33,758 nucleotides of DNA from Chitinophagales bacterium. Lineage in GTDB: Bacteria > Bacteroidota > Bacteroidia > Chitinophagales > UBA2359. Numbering within the stretch: the stretch's first letter is position 1; each line of letters starts with the position of its first letter. Below are positions 30,802-33,758 of this stretch, in pieces. Made by a program: the position numbers and the translations under genes. The DNA lies in NCBI GenBank assembly GCA_020629205.1, contig JAHDDV010000016.1, forward strand, positions 1 to 33,758, in the 5' to 3' direction. The notes beneath the pieces are model-generated. The model saw only the letters and a program-made list of their open reading frames with translations. It was not told the origin of the DNA and did no database searches.

Positions 30802-31715
30802 TGCAGAAAGGATTTTAGAGACTTCTTCGATTTGGAATAGAAAACCATCATAGCAATCAAGAGCAGAGGAGGAAAAAGCAGACTCACTGAATAGAAGATC
30901 CCTTGAGCAATACTGATCTCGAATGGAAAAGCCGCATATTTGGCGAGTATCATTGAGCCCACGAGCATGTGACCACCAAAGTACACCAATAGTGTCACAA
31001 GCCACTGACTTGGGAATGCTAGTAGGAGCGCTAGCAAAACAGGCAGGCACAGGAAGCTCAGGCAGATGACTGAAAGCAGGAGCTTATGCTTTAAGAAGGC
31101 TTTTGGTTTATGGGCGTATATCCAGACATAATACTCGTACTCAGGTTTTTGATAATAAAACATGCTCGTGATCATAATCATCGCAATAGCGAATAGACCT
31201 AGGTTGTAGTTCTCAACCTGAGTGCTGGTAAAGACGAGGAAGTAGGCCAGCAAGATGATCCAAAAGGTTTTTCTAAAACCAACAATAAACTCAAAGGAAA
31301 GCTTTTTGAACGGAGTCGGAATGGATTTAGACCAAGGCCACTTTGCCTTGAAAAATGCAAATACAAAGAGCAATGGTATTGTGATCAGGGCCGGAATAAA
31401 TGCTTGTTCATACCAGAGAAAGCATTGAAATGGCAGGCAAACCGCAGCATTTTCCAGCATTCTAAGCACGAAGTGTTGTTTTTTGGAAAAAGTGTTTTGC
31501 AGATTTCCGATTCTTCTGGATTCTCCAAGTTGGATTAGTAATGCCATCAGTATCAATAGGTAAATCCACCCTGCATAAGCAAGCTTGAGGAACAAGACTT
31601 TTGAAAAAGCAACAAAGAGGATCAGCCCAAGCGTGATCCCGATCAAAGGCGGGATCTTCATGGATCTAAAATACCTGCAGAGTCGGCTTGCCTGTAGTTG
31701 GAAGTAGTATTTCAT
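30798..31715 (-). CDS. Polytopic membrane protein, probable ABC transporter permease partner
   Basis: Multiple hydrophobic helices; 4-nt ATGA overlap with the downstream ATPase gene. Confidence 0.7.
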   Translation of the reverse strand: MKYYFQLQASRLCRYFRSMKIPPLIGITLGLILFVAFSKVLFLKLAYAGWIYLLILMALLIQLGESRRIGNLQNTFSKKQHFVLRMLENAAVCLPFQCFLWYEQAFIPALITIPLLFVFAFFKAKWPWSKSIPTPFKKLSFEFIVGFRKTFWIILLAYFLVFTSTQVENYNLGLFAIAMIMITSMFYYQKPEYEYYVWIYAHKPKAFLKHKLLLSVICLSFLCLPVLLALLLAFPSQWLVTLLVYFGGHMLVGSMILAKYAAFPFEISIAQGIFYSVSLLFPPLLLIAMMVFYSKSKKSLKSFLQ

Positions 31716-31784
31716 GGTATAATGAAGACTGCAAAGTAAGGGATTTTTACAGTTTTTCTATAAGCTCCACCAGTCGATTGCTTT

Positions 31785-32010
31785 CCACCTACGATGCGTG
31801 AGCGATCGCAGCGGAACGAGCCGCCGGGCAGAACGTCTGAGGCATGCGCTGTGGGGGCTCGACGATAGGAGAGACCTCACAGCGCATTAGCCGAAGCGGA
31901 CTGCACAAGGTGAGTATTAGCGTAGAGCGCGACCTGCACAGCGCTCTTGTATATCCTTCAATTTATACCAATTCTTGGCAGCGCTGTGTAGGGCACGCCC
32001 AAAAAAATTA
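31785..32010 (+). repeat. Intergenic structured element, probable diverged copy E4
   Basis: GTGAGCGATCGCAGCGGAACGAGCC 5' box-like sequence; hairpin ATGCGCTGTG/CACAGCGCAT followed by GAAGCGGACTGCACAAGG; further hairpins AGAGCGC/GCGCTCT and CACAGCGCT/AGCGCTGTG; end GGGCACGCCCAAAAAAATTA. Confidence 0.55.
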
Positions 32011-33381
32011 GGCCTTAACTAATAGATTTGATTCAGCAGTTTCTCCAAGTTGATCAACGCTTTGCTCTTTGATTGCCACTTTATCCTGGGCCTTTGAAAA
32101 CCGCACATTATACAGGATGGGAATGGACAGAAAGAGCGGTACTTGAAACAAATAGCTAAAGGGAATAAAAACAAAACTGTAGAAGATTAGGAGATAGCAT
32201 TTGAGTGCGATCAGGAAGTAGATCTTGACATTGAGCTCCCGTTTTCTGTAGTACAGATATCCAAGTAAGATGAAGATTGCGGTCAGCAAGCAAATGGATA
32301 GATGAAAGGCTTTGGCGAACTTCAAGCGCTCTGGAATGGACCTTTCCTCCGCTTTGTAATCGAAGAAATGCAGGGCCATGCCCAGTCCCTGCTCCAGGTG
32401 AAAGGGCTTGCTGTCAGCCTGACTGGGGAATGCTGGCCTCCAGGCATGCGCACTATGGTTCTCATAGTAGGCAAGTCCCTTGCTAAAGGTGCTGAAGTCC
32501 TTGGATAGGAAAGGGGCAACATACAGCAAAGCAATTCCCAGTGCCAGGATGATGGAGGTTTTGAAGATCTTGGGAAAGCCGAATTCTATCCATATGGTAA
32601 TCAAATATACTGGCAACCAAAAGGTAAAACTGTAGCGGGACAGAAGACAGACGAGGATGCCTATTGAGATGATCCATATGTTTCGACGGAAAAGACTCAG
32701 GGAGAGCAGGAAGTAGAAAGCTACAGGAAGCAGCTCTACCGTCATGCCTAGAACGGCAGCATCAAATTGGGTATAGAGATAGACAAACAGAAAAGGAATG
32801 AACAGTTTGATACCAATCTCGATGGGATGAAAATTTGACTTTAGTAGTAATCTAAGATAGAGAAAGATGGCCAGCATAAAGAAAATGTAAGGAGTCCATC
32901 TATAGTCGATATTTGCTGTCTCGGAAACGAGGTAGGGCGACCATAACAGCGGAAGATAGGTCGGGTACATTTCGTATTTCTCAAAATGCATCACAGCGTA
33001 TACGGGCTCATAATTGAGAAAGCGAGCAACATACAATTGTAAAGAAGGGATGATATCGGAAATAGCGGGATCTATGGGGATCTTAGTAAACACCTTGTTC
33101 ATGAAATTGCCGCACCAGTAGCCAAAAATGACGAATAGCAAGCAGAAAATTAATAACTTAGGGATCTTGATTTTCGATGGGAAGCTGGTCATATCTTCCT
33201 TTTGAAAGCCGGAAATCACGAAAGCTACAAGACAAAACAGCAGTCCTGATACTAGTGCGAGAACTGGGGAAACATAGGGGCCAAAATAGTTTTTCCAATA
33301 GCTGTGCATTCCAAGTTCAAGGGCGAGAATCAAGATTAGAAAAATCTTGAGAAGCAGGGTAGTCTTCTTGCTTAGGGGCAT
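32008..33381 (-). CDS. Polytopic membrane protein of unknown function (possibly GT-C glycosyltransferase-like)
   Basis: About ten hydrophobic segments. MPLSKKTTLLLKIFLILILALELG is a plausible start at 33381; the track uses 33483. Confidence 0.6.
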   Translation of the reverse strand: MPLSKKTTLLLKIFLILILALELGMHSYWKNYFGPYVSPVLALVSGLLFCLVAFVISGFQKEDMTSFPSKIKIPKLLIFCLLFVIFGYWCGNFMNKVFTKIPIDPAISDIIPSLQLYVARFLNYEPVYAVMHFEKYEMYPTYLPLLWSPYLVSETANIDYRWTPYIFFMLAIFLYLRLLLKSNFHPIEIGIKLFIPFLFVYLYTQFDAAVLGMTVELLPVAFYFLLSLSLFRRNIWIISIGILVCLLSRYSFTFWLPVYLITIWIEFGFPKIFKTSIILALGIALLYVAPFLSKDFSTFSKGLAYYENHSAHAWRPAFPSQADSKPFHLEQGLGMALHFFDYKAEERSIPERLKFAKAFHLSICLLTAIFILLGYLYYRKRELNVKIYFLIALKCYLLIFYSFVFIPFSYLFQVPLFLSIPILYNVRFSKAQDKVAIKEQSVDQLGETAESNLLVKA

Positions 33382-33573
33382 TGCAATTAGGTATGAATGT
33401 AAATATTTGATTAAATTCGATTGATTCGGGTTGAATGTGGAGCACCTTAGGTTCCTGTAAGTATTAGCAGGAATTCTGCTCACATAGATTACGGATTTGC
33501 TTTTGATTCAGTTGCCTTGATATCAGGAGAAAAAACTCAATTTGAGCTGCGGCTCTTTCATCCGAGAATAATT

Positions 33574-33758
33574 ATGAAGTACTTGTTCCTAACAATATCA
33601 GTGGCTCTTCTTTTGGGGGCGCAAGATAAGCAAGTGTTTGTCAAGATGCCAATTCTAGACCTATTTAGGAGTCTGCCTCTGGATAGGACTGTGACCTACT
33701 CTGGCGAACATTTGGATGGAGAAACGAGCTACTACATTAGTGCCGATAGTGTGCAGAC
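33574..33758 (+). CDS. N-terminal fragment of an exported protein, truncated by window end
   Basis: ATG at 33574 opens a frame MKYLFLTISVALLLGAQDKQVFVKMPILDLFRSLPLDRTVTYSGEHLDGETSYYISADSVQ that stays open to the edge; signal-peptide-like start. Confidence 0.5.
   Translation, partial: MKYLFLTISVALLLGAQDKQVFVKMPILDLFRSLPLDRTVTYSGEHLDGETSYYISADSVQ

Noticed and set aside
30802-31050. Extended N-terminus of the ABC ATPase ORF in the track
   Set aside because: It lies inside the permease gene on the same strand in another frame. The ATG at 30801 gives a canonical MIVLKNVSKYYG start with an ATGA overlap.

Overview
This 33.8 kb window looks chromosomal and comes from a Bacteroidetes bacterium, probably Saprospiria/Lewinella-like. 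The lineage call rests on a SusC/SusD pair, several T9SS (Por) sorting domains and the gene style. I support 21 coding regions. They are: a THUMP-type rRNA methyltransferase; an Smr-domain protein; a SusC-SusD pair followed by a LamG + PNGase F-like T9SS cargo protein; a lipoprotein pair (parallel beta-helix protein plus diheme cytochrome); two more T9SS cargo proteins (one with an internal duplication, one with FG-GAP/VCBS repeats); an SDR oxidoreductase; a Fur/PerR-type regulator with katG; a two-TM potassium-channel-like protein; an AraC-family regulator with a tandem SnoaL/NTF2-like protein; an S41 C-terminal processing peptidase; a large Cys-rich T9SS protein with four tandem repeats and two Kazal-like inhibitor modules; an ABC transporter pair; a polytopic membrane protein; and a truncated CDS at the right edge. 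The most interesting non-coding signal is a family of at least three, probably four, GC-rich intergenic elements at about 1-155, 18390-18590, 23986-24206 (minus) and 31785-32010. They share conserved 5' and 3' boxes around long, sequence-divergent hairpins, which suggests a dispersed structured RNA or repeat family. No tRNA, rRNA, CRISPR array or transposase was seen. All family assignments were made by eye from motifs; no database search was run.
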